From NCBI GenBank assembly GCA_029449245.1, contig JANATF010000011.1:186001-250000 (forward strand): a stretch of 64,000 bases of DNA, given 5' to 3'. Shown here piece after piece: positions 24,201-35,223 of the stretch (positions are counted from its first letter, which is position 1; the number at the start of each line of letters is the position of its first letter). This DNA is from Mortierella alpina. Taxonomy: Eukaryota > Mortierellomycota > Mortierellomycetes > Mortierellales > Mortierellaceae. Both the position numbers and the translations under genes were made by a program. The notes beneath the pieces are model-generated. The model made no database searches. It had not been told where the DNA came from and saw nothing but the letters and a program-made list of their open reading frames with translations.

Positions 24201-26900
24201 CACGCATCAAGGATTTCACAAATGGTAAATACATTGGTCCTTTAAGTGTCTCCAGCTTTTTTGTGCTAAAAATTGCGAGGGTGATAACTAATGCTTGTAT
24301 GATTTCAATAGTTAAGGACTACAACAACGACCTCATTGAACGCAAGCTGCTCAGTCGCATGCCCTGGCACGACGTCTCTGTTGGTGTCGCTGGCCAGCCT
24401 GCTCGTGATATCGCCCGTCATTTCGTTCAGCGCTGGAACTTTGTGAAGCTGGAGAAGGGCATGAAGAAGTCCCACATGAAGTTTTTGACGCCCAAGGGAG
24501 AATTTGTGAGCACCAGAAACGAGTCGGGATGGACAGGATCCCAAAAAGTCCAGATTCTCAGGAGTAGCACCACTTGGTCCCAGGGTGTGGATACAGAACG
24601 ATCAATTCAGGACGCGTACTTGGACAGCATTGAGAACGCGCAGCATTTCATTTACATTGAGAACCAATTCTTTGGTAAGGATGTGCACTGTGTTTCTCTG
24701 ATTTTGAAAGTTGCAAATGCATACGTGCTAGGCTCAAATGACACTAACCATTCGCTCGTCTCTTGTGATGCCTACGATAGTTACATTGGCTGCTGAGAAC
24801 GGTAATCCAGAACTTGTCAACACGATCGGTATTGCCTTGGTGAACCGCATCGTCAAGGCACACTCGGAAGGCAAAAAGTTCCGGGTCATCGTGGTTATGC
24901 CTTTGATGCCGGCCTTTGAAGCCGACATCATGTCCAGTGAGGCCGGTACCCTGCGCAAGGTCATGCACTTTCAATACGTGTCCATCTGCCGTGGAGGAAA
25001 CTCTGTCCTCGAAGAGTTGGTAGCGCATGGAATCGACCCCGACCAGTATATTGGTTTCTATGGTCTTCGCAGTTTTGATCGCATCAAGCACGGAAAGTTC
25101 GACGCCATTGTTGAGGCTGTCAAGGAAGCCGAGGCGGCAGGCACACTCAACATCTCTTCAGCTACGTCAGAAGGTCAGGCCGCACCGGAACACTCCCCTC
25201 AGAAGTCGGAGCCATCGAAAGGCAAGGGTTCCAGCCCGACGGCAGAAGCTGGCGACATTCGCCGCAACAAATCTCTTGCGGCCAAGTTCTTGCTGGATCC
25301 CATTCCTTGTGACAAAGAGGCGCAGAGGATCAAGAGGATCTCGGACAAGCGCCGAACCGCCGATCTGTTGAAGACCTGGGATGAGAGTATCACCAAGCGT
25401 GCCATGAATCGAGGCAAGAAGGAGCACGGCTATGTTCCAGCAACAACCGAACGATCCTTGGCCAACAAGAAACTCAACCGCCGCATTCGGGATAGCACGC
25501 ATGAGGCTGAGCGGAAGGCCAAAAAGAACCATTACCAGGGAGGCACCACCGAGAACTCGGAGCCGCATATCGCCGAGGGTTTGGGCACCATAATCCGAAC
25601 AGCGGTTAACACGGTAACCCAGCCCAAGGACCAGGGCGGGCTTGAGCCATTGTCACACAAGGTTGCGAGTCATACAGTCTTTCATCACGGTGAGCACAAT
25701 AAGGTGGATTCTGTAAATGTAGACCCATCGCAGCTGGCCTACGAGACGACGAAAGGTGGCAAGGGTCATTTTGTGGTCAAGGAAAAGCGCGACGCGGAAG
25801 AGATCATTGAGCCCTCGCCACATACCTCGCATTCTCACGTTGGCGAGTCCTCCAGTGCTCCCAAACCAGCAGAGCAGGAGGGCGACGACGACGATGACGA
25901 CGAAGGTGGAGAGGGCAAGGTTGTGGACAATGAAGTAGACGACTTTGTGACGGAGCAGCTGTACATTCACAGCAAACTCATGATTGTCGATGATCGCATC
26001 ATTATCATTGGATCAGGTAAAGGAACATCACGCAGCGGCTCATTGAAAGAGGCAGATCCGAGATCTGTGTTTGGAGATAACCGTCTAACGTCCTCGTTTG
26101 TTCTTGTTTTCGTTTCCTTGAATATAGCCAACATCAATGACCGCTCCCAAAGCGGGTTCCGCGACTCTGAGATTGCCATGATTATTGAGGATCAGGAGAC
26201 AGTGCCATCCAAGATGAACGGTGTAGAGTACCAAGCAGGAAAAATGGCCCACAAGCTGCGAACAGATCTGTTCAAGGAGCATCTCGGACTCTTGCCCCAC
26301 GTGGAGCACGACGTGGTGACCAAGGGCAGTGTCTTGCCTGTGGATCTCGATGCGCCCAGCCAAGATCCAGCCCAGGTCCGCAAGGAACTTATCCGCGTCG
26401 CTCATGAACAGCAAGAGCAGCAAAGGAAGAACATTTATGGATCGCAGGGTCACTTGCAGGTGACGATGCCTCCAGAAGGCGAAGAAGCCGAGGCGTTCAA
26501 CAAGTGGCATGCCTGTGCCCAAGGTCAGGCTAAGAAGGCAGCGGCACAGAATCCTCAAACGGCGAACGACATTGTGATGGATCCTTTGCACGATGACTTT
26601 TATGAAGCATGGTGGAAGAGAGTGGCCAACACGAACACGCTCATCTTTAGGGAGGTCTTCCACTGCGTGCCTGACAACACGATCGAGACGTGGGATGAGT
26701 ACAAGGCGTTTGTGCCGGATTCCAAGAAGGTGCTGACGGGACATGTGGCCATGCCCGGCGCGACGGTCGAGAACGTGACGGAGAAGCTGCAGCAGGTGAC
26801 AGGACATTTGGTCGAGTTCCCAACAAAGTTCTTGTGCCAGGAGAACCTGCTGGGAAGCGCCGTCGAGGGCGCCGTGACCCCCATGGAGATCTTCACATAA
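21261..26900 (+). CDS. Phospholipase D, PX-PH type (Spo14/PLD1 family)
   Basis: Hydrolyses phosphatidylcholine to phosphatidic acid and choline in membrane traffic and lipid signalling. Eleven exons: 21261-21699, 21825-22027, 22438-22464, 22558-22734, 22818-23522, 23640-23817, 23916-23974, 24056-24224, 24312-24674, 24781-26016 and 26128-26900; 1442 residues, phases consistent. Order: Ser/Pro/Gln-rich N-terminus; PX domain across exons 3-5 (F-R-I-E-L-Q-Y-G-D, WVIYRTLYEFYKLH); PH domain in exon 5 (WDRRWAILRDSYLAF); first HKD motif at H595-K597-D602, split across an intron; second at H1170-K1172-D1177 (YIHSKLMIVDDRIIIIGSAN). Between them lies a basic-then-acidic insertion of roughly 280 residues, including an Asp/Glu run. 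Exon 3 is a 27-bp microexon (PPLLFQLLR). Exon 2 starts at a CAG-CAG pair, so one alanine may be optional. Confidence 0.93.
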
Positions 26901-27262
26901 CAAAACGCGTTCATCTCGTAAACATGTTTTTCTTTTTCTCTCTTTGGTTTTTGATATCATTATTTATATAAAAAAATACCCGTCTCTGTAGTTAAACTGG
27001 GCCCAGGCAGTGAAAACACACCTCAGTTCGTTTCGCCTGTCAAGATCGATCGTGATCTTCGAGGATGGTGTGCACGGTGCTCAGGGTTTCTGTATTCAGG
27101 GACGGATCACCGCGTGTGCCTGGAACAAACCCAATTGAGCCGAGGGATATAAACTTTAAATTGAATAGGGATGATAGATTGTGCAGCTCGTCGAGCTATG
27201 CTTCAATTTGGCTGGTTCAGGTTATGGGTATCGTTTCACGAAGAGGTTGTTCTTGCTTGATA
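26901..27262. other. Phospholipase D 3' side and edge of the repeat array
   Basis: The phospholipase D 3' untranslated region (first 100 bp, AT-rich with TTTATATAAAAAAATA), then sequence with no supported gene leading into the first proline-rich peptide unit. The part from about 27225 aligns with the 3' ends of the units at 28.9 and 30.9 kb. Confidence 0.4.
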
Positions 27263-27481
27263 TTAGTTTGGACCTGTAGCGCGGGGTCGTGGACCAGCTG
27301 GCGCAGACCGCTTGAGGCGCTTAAACGGGGGAGGCAGTCGAGATGGAAGACAGGTGGGAGGAGGAGGGGGAGGACAGGGGGCAATTTGATAATGAGGACG
27401 AGGAGGTGGAGGTGGAGGTGGAGGATGAGGATGAGGGCGGTCTTGTTCATGAGTGAGGCGCCTGTAGTTATAAGCTGTCAT
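27263..27481 (-). CDS. Proline-rich peptide family, member 1 (72 aa)
   Basis: Unrecognised family. The 72-residue frame starts MTAYNYRRLTHEQDRPHPHP, passes through a polyproline block and ends with the basic segment PPPFKRLKRSAPAGPRPRAT. The N-terminal M-T-A-Y-N-Y-R-R and the C-terminal LKRSAP recur in the unit at 30957-31190. The LKRSAP part also recurs, out of frame, in the unit at 29.0-29.2 kb. A TATA-like AATATAAAAG (minus strand) sits at 27646-27655, about 165 bp upstream of the ATG, next to a GATGCATCATCC box also found in unit 2. No signal peptide is visible. Function unknown; the conserved start and end make chance unlikely. Confidence 0.5.
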   Translation of the reverse strand: MTAYNYRRLTHEQDRPHPHPPPPPPPPRPHYQIAPCPPPPPPTCLPSRLPPPFKRLKRSAPAGPRPRATGPN

Positions 27482-27645
27482 TGTTGCAGGGGAATGTGAT
27501 GAGTATAGTATAGAAGTTTAGTAGAAAGTAATTCGTCTGGGTGGCCAATTTCATGTGTGTACACTTTTGGAAGGAACTAGCGAAAGCAAAGCAGAGGGGA
27601 AATGTAATGAGAAAAAAGGAGCATGATCTGGGGATGATGCATCGG

Positions 27646-27655
27646 CTTTTATATT
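27646..27655 (-). promoter_or_regulatory. TATA box of peptide gene 1
   Basis: AATATAAAAG on the minus strand, upstream of the gene at 27481. The adjacent GATGCATCATCC is repeated in front of the second unit (around 29333-29345), which supports a shared promoter. Confidence 0.45.
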
Positions 27656-28069
27656 GTCTGAGTGGGTCTGACAGGGGGTTGAGTGACACAATATAGCAGG
27701 GGGGATAAAGGAGAGGCGGTTGCGAAGACGGAGTACAACGAGGGAAATGGACGTGCAGGAATCGAGTTTTTTTATTGTGAAGGGACACGAATAGAACAAG
27801 AGGAAGGCATCTCTCTTTCTCGCCGACGACACACACTTGCATGTTTTTTGCAGGACACAGTTCCAAAAGTGGCTGCTATTAATTTAAATTGTCGATATTA
27901 CCAAAGCGTCCAAAGCGCAACAGGAGGATCAGAAATGGAAGCGTCGGAACCTTCTACATGGAAAACAACCTGCTCAACCTGGGTTGACTCGTACTGGCAC
28001 ACACCTCCTGATTCCTTTTTGGGCATAGACGTTGTGGCATCACCACCCTCGGCATCATATGCGTCTACT

Positions 28070-28950
28070 GACATCACGGAAACGATTCCACCACAGCTTA
28101 TTGGCTGCCTGTAGCCAGGCGGAGCAGTTAGGCACAGTCCTTCTCACAAAATGTATCAATTGGCAATTGAAAAGCCCCCATAGTCGCTTAGTGCACATCC
28201 CGTTGCCCAGAAATGAATGACCACATATCATAATCGACACACATTTTGTTCACAAGGGCGTACCCAGTCGCTAATCACACTCCTGTTTGGCTTTGGTGCG
28301 ACAGCCTTGCACAAGTGAGTGGTCTCCGCCTGTTACAATCCCATGGAACCTCGCATGGTCAAAGCGTTTGTGGGCCAATTACAGCGTACGGTACCCACGT
28401 GTCTTTTTGGAGCCCGCTGTAGCGCGTGGCTCTACTCGTAACCAGAATGACAACAGCTCTCACCAGGGTGCGACTTGAAATACTATAGTGATAGATAAAG
28501 GTTGTTATAGCCCACATAAAATCATATTGTGCTGCACCATTAACAGCATCGTGTACGAAGAACTATCAGATCTAGAAGAGAAATGAAAAAATCCGCTGCT
28601 TTATACTATGAAAGATATTCAATCGTAAGTCAGGTAGCGGTGTGCAGTCTGTCCTCCAATCCCATAGGGGCCTCTCGTCATGGAAGTTGAACAGTACCAG
28701 CAAGCGCTTGAAGTCGCTGTAGTTGATCACTCCTCGAGGGGCAATGCTTATGATGCAGAGGTACATGCCAGAGAAATAAGGGAATAGTAGAGAGGAAGTA
28801 GAGAATGTCGCCGTTCCACTCTCCTGCAATTGCAGACTTTCATCACGCGGGGGAAAATCAGAGTGGTTTAACGCGTTCTTCTTTCATTCTGGCATCAAAG
28901 GATTGCTTACGCTACGGGTATCTTTTCAACTTGAGGCTCACTGTCCATCT
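28070..28950. repeat. Spacer repeat, copy 1
   Basis: This 0.9 kb aligns along its whole length with 29930-30910. Shared stretches include CAGGCGGAGCAG, CACATCCCGTTGCCCAGAAA, GCTGCACCATTAACAGC (TGCTACACCATTAACAGC in copy 2), GTTGATCACTCCTCGAGG and CAGACTTTCAT. By eye the identity is roughly three quarters. No frame is open in both copies, so conservation probably reflects recent duplication. It may also hold an untranslated RNA. Confidence 0.75.
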
Positions 28951-29048
28951 CTAAGGCCTAGTATGGATCCGTAGCGGAGTTTTGTATAGCAACTGGCGCG
29001 GAGCGTCTGAGGCACTTAATAGAGGGAGGAAGTCGAGAGGGAAGGCGA

Positions 29049-29228
29049 TTAGGATGAAGAGGAGGGACAATGAGAAGCAATATGATGATGATGATGATGA
29101 GGATGATGATGATGATGATGATGATGAGAAGGAGGAGGAGGAGGAGGAGGGGGTGGTGGTGGTGGTGGTGGAGGAGGATGAGGGTGGTCTTGCTGTCGAG
29201 GGAGGCGCCTGTAGTTGTAAGCTGTCAT
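29049..29228 (-). pseudogene. Proline-rich peptide family, member 2, frameshifted
   Basis: Starts with the family signature MTAYNYRRLPRQQD, then the proline block has expanded to 15 residues in a row, followed by eight and then six histidines from CCT and CAT codon runs, and stops at 29049 after 59 residues. The conserved C-terminal part (SIKCLRRSAPV) still exists downstream at about 28970-29030, but in another frame. Slippage in the triplet-rich tract, with an indel that is not a multiple of three, explains this. A TATA-like AATATAAATT lies at 29351-29360. It may still make the short His-rich peptide. Confidence 0.5.
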
Positions 29229-29350
29229 TGTTGCAGGGAAATATGATGAGTATGGTGGAAAGTAATTCGTTTTGATGAGATGTTATGTAGGAACAAGAGA
29301 AAGCAATAGAGAGGTACGAAAAAAAAAACGGGATGGATGATGCATCAATC

Positions 29351-29360
29351 AATTTATATT
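29351..29360 (-). promoter_or_regulatory. TATA box of peptide gene 2
   Basis: AATATAAATT on the minus strand, about 125 bp upstream of the ATG at 29228, next to the same GATGCATCATCC box seen before gene 1. Confidence 0.4.
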
Positions 29361-29929
29361 TCTTTTCTGGCAGCGTGGCCAAGAGACGCGGCACAGCCAG
29401 GGGATGCACGGGACACGGCTAAGAATATGAACACCCTAGAGCCTAGGCTGACGATATATGAGCAAGAAGGGCAAGTCTCCTGCCTTGTGTGATATAGAAT
29501 TCCATGGCCAGAATAGGAAATCAAAAGATGGGCGAATACCAGCGTTTTAGACTTTTGACTACAGTAAGCGCAACAGGAGGATGAGGCAAGACAAGACCGG
29601 AGGATGAATAGACTAGACTGCCAGTAAGGTCCTCCTGCCTTTTCACACACACTGGCTGCAAGGCGGGCCAGAATAGGAAATCAAAATGGGCCTTTTGGAC
29701 TTGACTTTTGGACTTTTGACCAAGCCCAGCAGGACGGATGAGAATGGAAGCGTCGGAACCTTCGAATTTCTGCAAACAGGCATGAAAATAAACGTGCGAG
29801 TCTTGCCCTCACTTTTTGTCCAGGGTCACAGTGTGCTACCGTGATTGCACTCGCACGCACCTCCAGAAATTCTTTTGGGCATAGACGTTGTAGCCTGATC
29901 GCCCTCGGCACCAAAAGCGCCTACTGCAC

Positions 29930-30910
29930 TTCACGAAAATGACTGCCGACACAGATTATTGCCCGTAGCGAGCTACCTAGCCAGGCGGAGCAGCTAGGCG
30001 CAGTCCTGCTGACGAATGGATCAATTGAGACATGTGAAAAAAACCCATAGTCGCTCAGTGCACATCCCGTTGCCCAGAAAAAAATGTCCACATACCATAA
30101 TCGACACCTATTTCGTTCATGAGGGCCTATCCAATCGCGAATCATATTCTTGTTCAGCTTTGGTGTGACAGCCTTGCACTACAAGTGAGCGGCCTCTGCG
30201 TGTTGTACTTCGCATGGCGCCTCGCGTAGTCAATGCGTTCGTGAGCCAGTTGTAATTCTAACTTTACAGAACCCACGTGTCTGAGTCCGCTGCAGCGCGT
30301 GGTTCTCTCTACTCCCAACCAGAACAGAAAGTGTATAACAATAGTTCTCACCATAGTACGACTTGAGATGCTACACTGATAGATATAGGTTGTTAAGCCA
30401 ACATGACTATGTGCTACACCATTAACAGCGTAGTGTACGACTTACCACCGAGCGCGACAGCTGCAGAGTCGATTATCAGAGCCAGACAAGAAAGCGTGTG
30501 CTGCCAAAAACCCGAGAACAAAAGCTGCTTTGACGATGAAAGATACTCGACCGTAAGCCAGGTAAAAGTGTGCACTCTGTCCTCTATTCACCCAATCCCA
30601 TAGGAACCCTCGGCTATGGAAGTAGAGCAGCACTAGCAAACGTTTAAAGAACTGCTGTAGTAGATCACTCCTCGAGGGGGGAATGATTATGGTGCTAAGG
30701 AGCAGGACAGAGAAATAAAGGAGAATAAAAAGGAGAATATAGAGGTGCATAGAAGGGAGCACAGATTTAAGAGTAAGGTATATGTACAGTAGAGAATGCT
30801 GTCGTTCCACACTCCTAGAAGCGCAGACTTTCATGACGCGAGGAAAGCACAGTGGTTTAACACGCTCTTCATTTCATCTACATCGGAGGGCTGCTTGGAC
30901 TACGGGTATC
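29930..30910. repeat. Spacer repeat, copy 2
   Basis: Partner of 28070-28950, lying at the same position relative to its peptide gene. It shows that the array grew by duplication of units of about 1.75-1.95 kb, each made of one peptide gene and one spacer. Confidence 0.75.
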
Positions 30911-30956
30911 TTGCCATGGTAGGGAACATTGTCCTTGCTGTATCGCTTGACGGGAC

Positions 30957-31190
30957 TTAGTATGTATTCGTAGAGGAAAGTCGTAGACCGACTGGCGCGG
31001 ACCGCTTGAGATGCTTTAGCGTAGGAGGAGGTCGAGAAGGAGAGGCATGAGGAGATGGAGGAGGGCAACGAGGAGCGACATGCTGAGGATGAGGAGGGGG
31101 AGGGGGGGTATGATCATCCGGCAGGGTGCTGTCTTGCGAATTGGTATGACCTTGCACGCGAGATACACGCCGGTAGTTGTAAGCTGTCAT
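30957..31190 (-). CDS. Proline-rich peptide family, member 3 (77 aa)
   Basis: 77 residues starting MTAYNYRRVSRVQGHTNSQD, then a block of prolines, then the conserved end PPTLKHLKRSAPVGLRL. Start and C-terminal motif match member 1 in the same frame, so this copy is intact. A good TATA box (GTATAAAAGG on the minus strand, 31254-31263) sits about 65 bp upstream of the ATG. The Val-Gln-Gly after the start also resembles the R-A-Q-G of the second subgroup (31829, 33044, 36105), which links both subgroups. Unknown function. Confidence 0.55.
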   Translation of the reverse strand: MTAYNYRRVSRVQGHTNSQDSTLPDDHTPPPPPHPQHVAPRCPPPSPHASPSRPPPTLKHLKRSAPVGLRLSSTNTY

Positions 31191-31253
31191 TATTGAAGAG
31201 AACGATGATGAGACTGTGGAAGGAAACGATTTCGCCTGGTAGACCTTTTATAC

Positions 31254-31266
31254 TTTTTTGCAAGGA
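31254..31266 (-). promoter_or_regulatory. TATA box of peptide gene 3
   Basis: AAAGTATAAAAGG on the minus strand, upstream of the ATG at 31190. The same AAAGTATAAAA core recurs before the gene at 31829 (31913-31924). Confidence 0.55.
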
Positions 31267-31649
31267 GGCGTAAATTTTACGTTGTCCCGTCCCAGGTTGA
31301 CATTCGGCCCTTCGCACTCACTCTTTCGCCATACAGTAGCATATTTTTAGAATACTCCTTCAAATCTCTGAAAGGGATACGATAATAGAGTTGCTGATTT
31401 CACTGCCCTGACTAAGCGGTCATTGCATTCAATCTGTGTATGTCGACTCGTAACACCAACCGCACCATGAAACGAAGATGTAATGATTGAATTGCTTCCT
31501 TCTTGCAAGTGTTGTTACTGAGTTTAGAATTTTTTTTCTTTTTGGCTGTGGCGTATGCAATTTGCTTATGCCGCGTGCGGAGGACACGTCGCGACTTACT
31601 ACAGCAGTAGCCTGTAAAACCGGATGTGGACGCGTCACGCGTCTGCAAA

Positions 31650-31829
31650 CTATCGAGCTTGCCGCTTGTGATGCCGTGTTGGAGGGAAGGGGCATGGTGA
31701 TGGAGGTGGTGGTGGTAGAGGAGGAGGAGGACTGGCAAACGAGATGGTATCAAAAGTACAGGGAAGTGTGATTCGCGACTGGATGCGGCCTTGAGCACGA
31801 AGGAGACGTCGGTGATTGTATGCCGCCAT
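31650..31829 (-). CDS. Proline-rich peptide family, member 4 (59 aa)
   Basis: 59 residues: MAAYNHRRLLRAQGRIQSRI, then T-L-P, a proline block, and the ending K-R-Q-A-R. First member of the second subgroup, whose signature is A-Y-N-H, L-L-R-A-Q-G, I-T-L-P and a terminal Q-A-R. A TATA box (GTATAAAAACC, minus strand) lies at 31913-31924, about 85 bp upstream. Upstream DNA (TTGAGGCATATCGGATTT, 31867-31884) is shared with the copy at 33.08 kb. Short, but the shared start, end and promoter argue for a real gene. Confidence 0.55.
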   Translation of the reverse strand: MAAYNHRRLLRAQGRIQSRITLPCTFDTISFASPPPPLPPPPPSPCPFPPTRHHKRQAR

Positions 31830-31912
31830 TGCTTTTGTGAAGGATAACGATTGCTAAACGAGTACTTGAGGCATATCGGATTTCGTCCTGGCTACGACAA
31901 GGGGGTTTTTAT

Positions 31913-31924
31913 ACTTTCTGGGCG
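31913..31924 (-). promoter_or_regulatory. TATA box of peptide gene 4
   Basis: GTATAAAAACCC on the minus strand, with the same AAAGTATAAAA core as the box at 31254. Counterparts are weaker before gene 5 (GTATTTAATCC near 33116-33127) and gene 6 (GTATGAAAAAAG near 36151-36162). Confidence 0.5.
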
Positions 31925-32549
31925 AAGGGGCGGTGTACAGCCAACCCTAGTTTGGCCTGCAGCAGAATACACCCAGTTGACCACCCGTCTCTGAAAAGTC
32001 GGAGAGGCAAAGCGCAGTGCCTGGTCAAGGTCATAAATTCCTTGGATTTAGTATCGTGGGCAATTGGTCGATTGCTTGCCTCAATGCGAGAGTTTCGTTC
32101 ATTGCTTCGCCATGTGAGAGTTTCGGTGGCTGTCGGTCACAGAGACTATAGTAGCACAACATAATCGAGCGTGGCGAGTTGCGTGCACGCTGCGTTCGCC
32201 CTGCCGTGCGAGGGTTAATGCGGGAGAGTACTATTATGATTTTACATGCAGTCATTGCCCCATCGTGGTGCGTATGTTGCTACCGGGAGCGTCGAATAGA
32301 AGCGGCTGGTCATCGTGTCATCGTCATTACTACGAGGCGCCTCTCGCTTTGAACGGCGAGTGAAGGCATGTGCAAGGCCTCAAGGAGTGAGTATGCTCTA
32401 GCAGTACATATAATAACATATAGCGCATCGCGAGCAATAAGAACCTTTAAGGCCACTACATCGTTCCTTTCGCAGGGCTGCTGCAGATAGTATCGAGTAG
32501 CGCATCCCAAAAAGCCTTCACCCATATGGACGATGTAGATGGGGCAATG

Positions 32550-35200
32550 GCTTAATACATATCTGGAGGAGAAAGTTGGCTGGTACTATTACATTCTGCG
32601 TGATGTTTTATTCATCAGAGGAGTGCATCGTTCGCTGGCGAGGCGAGTTAGGGGAAGGTAGAGGATATAATGAGGAAGGAGGGGTGGCGGGGCACGTTTT
32701 GCCGCCAAGAACTTTATATACATGTGCACGACGTGAGGAGGAAGCCAAGTGCGTCTTTTCATACTAGGAGCAAAGAGCTGCTCTCGCCCATGGCGAGATT
32801 GTCAACGAGGGTGTTACACTCTGGCTTGATAATTCAACTTGTCTCTGCAGGCTGCAACATCGCATAGGGTTGTAGACAGGCGATCGCTCTCTACAAGGGG
32901 CAGCGTATTGGGATGAGGTGCAGGCGGCGACGGAGGGGGAGGAGGAGGGGTAGAGGGAGCGACAGGCACAATGCCGGGCAGTGTGATTGGCGAATGGATG
33001 CGGCCTTGTGCACGAAGAAGGCCTTGGTGATTGTACGCTGTCATTGTTAGTGTGGAGGATGAGCTGAGCTGAAGGTATGCTTGAGGCATATCTGATTTTG
33101 CAGGGCGACAGTAAGGGGATTAAATACTTTTCTGAGCCAGGACTGCGAACAGCCTACCACTGATCGGCCGCAGTTTTTCGGCCCGATGCCCGCGCATGTG
33201 TCAAAGATCCAATCACGGTACTCGAATGGAACTGGTTGACTCTGCTCATCGAGTCATCTGCGACTCTTGCAAAGACTCATCCTGAATAGCGTGGTGTATT
33301 CTAATAGAGATTCCGTACTCATTCGCGCTGATGGAAAGCTTGCATAAAGGGATACTTGTGGGAGGAGCAGTGGCTCTGTGCCTGGATATATTTTTAGCAT
33401 ACCCCGGCGAATCAGCTGATATCGAAGGAACGGGAGGTCGTAGAAGCGCACATAAAAAAGCCCTCCTGAAAAGAGTTTGCCCTTCGCCCGGGACAACTGA
33501 GACATTAGGTTTGGAGTCATGGCACGACGCGAGTGGCGCGCCACGCCCAGAGACCGTCTGTGCGCGGCAAAGAGTAGGGTTGGGTCGTCATGCTTGAGGC
33601 ATGCCGAACTGCGGGCATGCGCGTTCAAATCTATCCTGCGGGGTTGAGGCCGACGCAGGAGAGCGCTGTTATGTTGACACGCGTAGGTCTATAGCGACAT
33701 TAAAGCGCATAAAAAGGGGCGGCGGCAAGGAACGAATGAGCGAGTTCAATAGGTTTGCACTCATATGGACAATTTGAATGGTCCATTGCCTTGGTTAGGG
33801 ACGATGTATCAGTGAGAAGTGGATGAATGTCGACAGTCGTTTGTAAGGTCTGGACACGTGCACTCTAAAACTCATGCATCCTCTCCCAGTTTATCCCTCT
33901 ATCATGCCAGAGTTGTAGTTGGTCGTTCATCAGGGATATGCTTGTTGTGCTGGTGTGATAAGCGAGGTGATAGACAGGGAATAAAGAAGAGTCATGGTAA
34001 TAGTGGCCGAGAATGTCATGTGTCCACTAACGCGCCCTTTTTTCTCATTCTGGGATCCAGGGAATGCTTTAGACCACAGGCATGAGTGTAGAAGAGAAGG
34101 AGAAGAAGGAGAAGAATGGGTAAAGGGAGTAAAAGGAGAAAGAGAAGTATCTGAGGCGGAACATTGAGAGTAGAACGTCTACAGTACAGAAGCAGGAGTG
34201 GCCTTGATTGCCGCGAGTTTTCGAAATCAGATGGGTGATGCGGAGCGTGGAGGATGAATACCTATTTAGGTCATCTCGTTCTCCGTCCAAGTATGGCTGC
34301 AGGATTTAGGGACAAGAGCTCAAGGTACGCATTTCAGGAGAAGTCAGGCAGGGCCAGGAGAGGTTTTAATCCTATGATCATGCTTTATGAATAAAAGGCA
34401 GGGAAATGCGCGGAGATATCGGTCGTACAAAAGTACAGAGCTACCTTTGTTTATGCTTAATAGCAGACCTTCATGCTGATAGCACTGCAGGTATAAAAGT
34501 CTTGATATATTCATGCTAATAGCCAGCAGGATCGAGGATGGCAACATTCACGGGCGAAGTAAGAGTGTTGCAATTGAGATTGTTCCATTCAAAGAACCCC
34601 CTGCGTTCATCGATCGCATCCAGTCATGAGTACACGCGTACTAAGGTTGATAGAGTCGGGCATATTAGGGCCCTGACTATGAGCTATGAGCTAGAAGAAT
34701 ACGGTTCTAGACACGTAGGGCGGGCAAGTGGGTTTGAGGGCTCGTGTAAGTACGGCATGGACCAACATTGGTCTCAGTCGTTTGCGTAGCCACAACAACA
34801 TAAGCAGAATGATCGTCTTGGGTCATTGTCGCCTTCATGTCATCGTCGTCACTACGTGATAGACAATTGGCCTTTTAAGCCATTCATTTACTCTTCGAGA
34901 CGTCGTCTCATTGCTATTGCACGCCATTCAACTTTCAGCATCTAAACTCATTCATCACTGTCATTCAGCCTACGTTTACTCAGCATGCTCTCGTTCCCCG
35001 ACTCTGCACACTTTTGCGACCCTGTGCGACAGTCCCTACATTTTTGACACCCTGTTTATTTGGGCTTTTGCCCCTGCTTTGTCGATGATGGCATATTTAA
35101 TCTACATATACCTTGGCCCTTGGGCGACCTTGATTGGTCTGTTCTTGGGCAGGAGAACACGATAGATTCAGGGGCAGAATGCGAGAGCGCGGCAAGTGCA
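32550..35200. repeat. Large diverged direct repeat, copy A
   Basis: Collinear with 35640-38520 (offset about 3.0-3.4 kb). Matching landmarks in order: the peptide gene (33044 and 36105); GGGACAACTGAGACATTAG against AGGACAACTGAAACATGTAG; CATTGCCTTGGTTAGGGA against CATTGCCTTGGTCTAGGGA; GTCGACAGTCG; AGTCATGAGTACACGCGTAC against AGTCATGGGTACACGCGTAC; CCAACATTGGTCTC; and a Ser/Pro-coding, pyrimidine-rich stretch with CTCTGCACAC and ACACCCTG at the right end. Divergence is substantial, so this is an old duplication. Confidence 0.75.
32814..33044 (-). CDS. Proline-rich peptide family, member 5 (76 aa)
   Basis: 76 residues starting MTAYNHQGLLRAQGRIHSPI, then T-L-P-G, a proline-rich middle, and a polar C-terminal third (DRLSTTLCDVAACRDKLNYQ) ending Q-A-R-V. 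The copy at 36105 has exactly the same length, the same start and the matching end Q-A-R-I. An in-frame ATG 45 bases upstream exists, but family homology supports 33044 as the start. A weak TATA (GTATTTAAT, minus strand, about 33119-33127) and an AATAAA poly(A) signal at 32607-32612 would give a transcript of about half a kilobase. Function unknown. Confidence 0.55.
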   Translation of the reverse strand: MTAYNHQGLLRAQGRIHSPITLPGIVPVAPSTPPPPPPSPPAPHPNTLPLVESDRLSTTLCDVAACRDKLNYQARV

Positions 35201-35223
35201 GATCATGAACGACTCTGCAAAAG

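Noticed and set aside
29077-29170. GAT/GAG repeat as a possible structured repeat or CRISPR-like array
   Set aside because: It is simple triplet repetition explained by the His and Pro codons of the decayed peptide gene; there are no unique spacers.
32031-32255. Minus-strand frame starting M-T-A-C-K, possible further member of the peptide family
   Set aside because: Only the first three residues fit; there is no proline block, no terminal Q-A-R and no TATA-like element, so the match is too weak.
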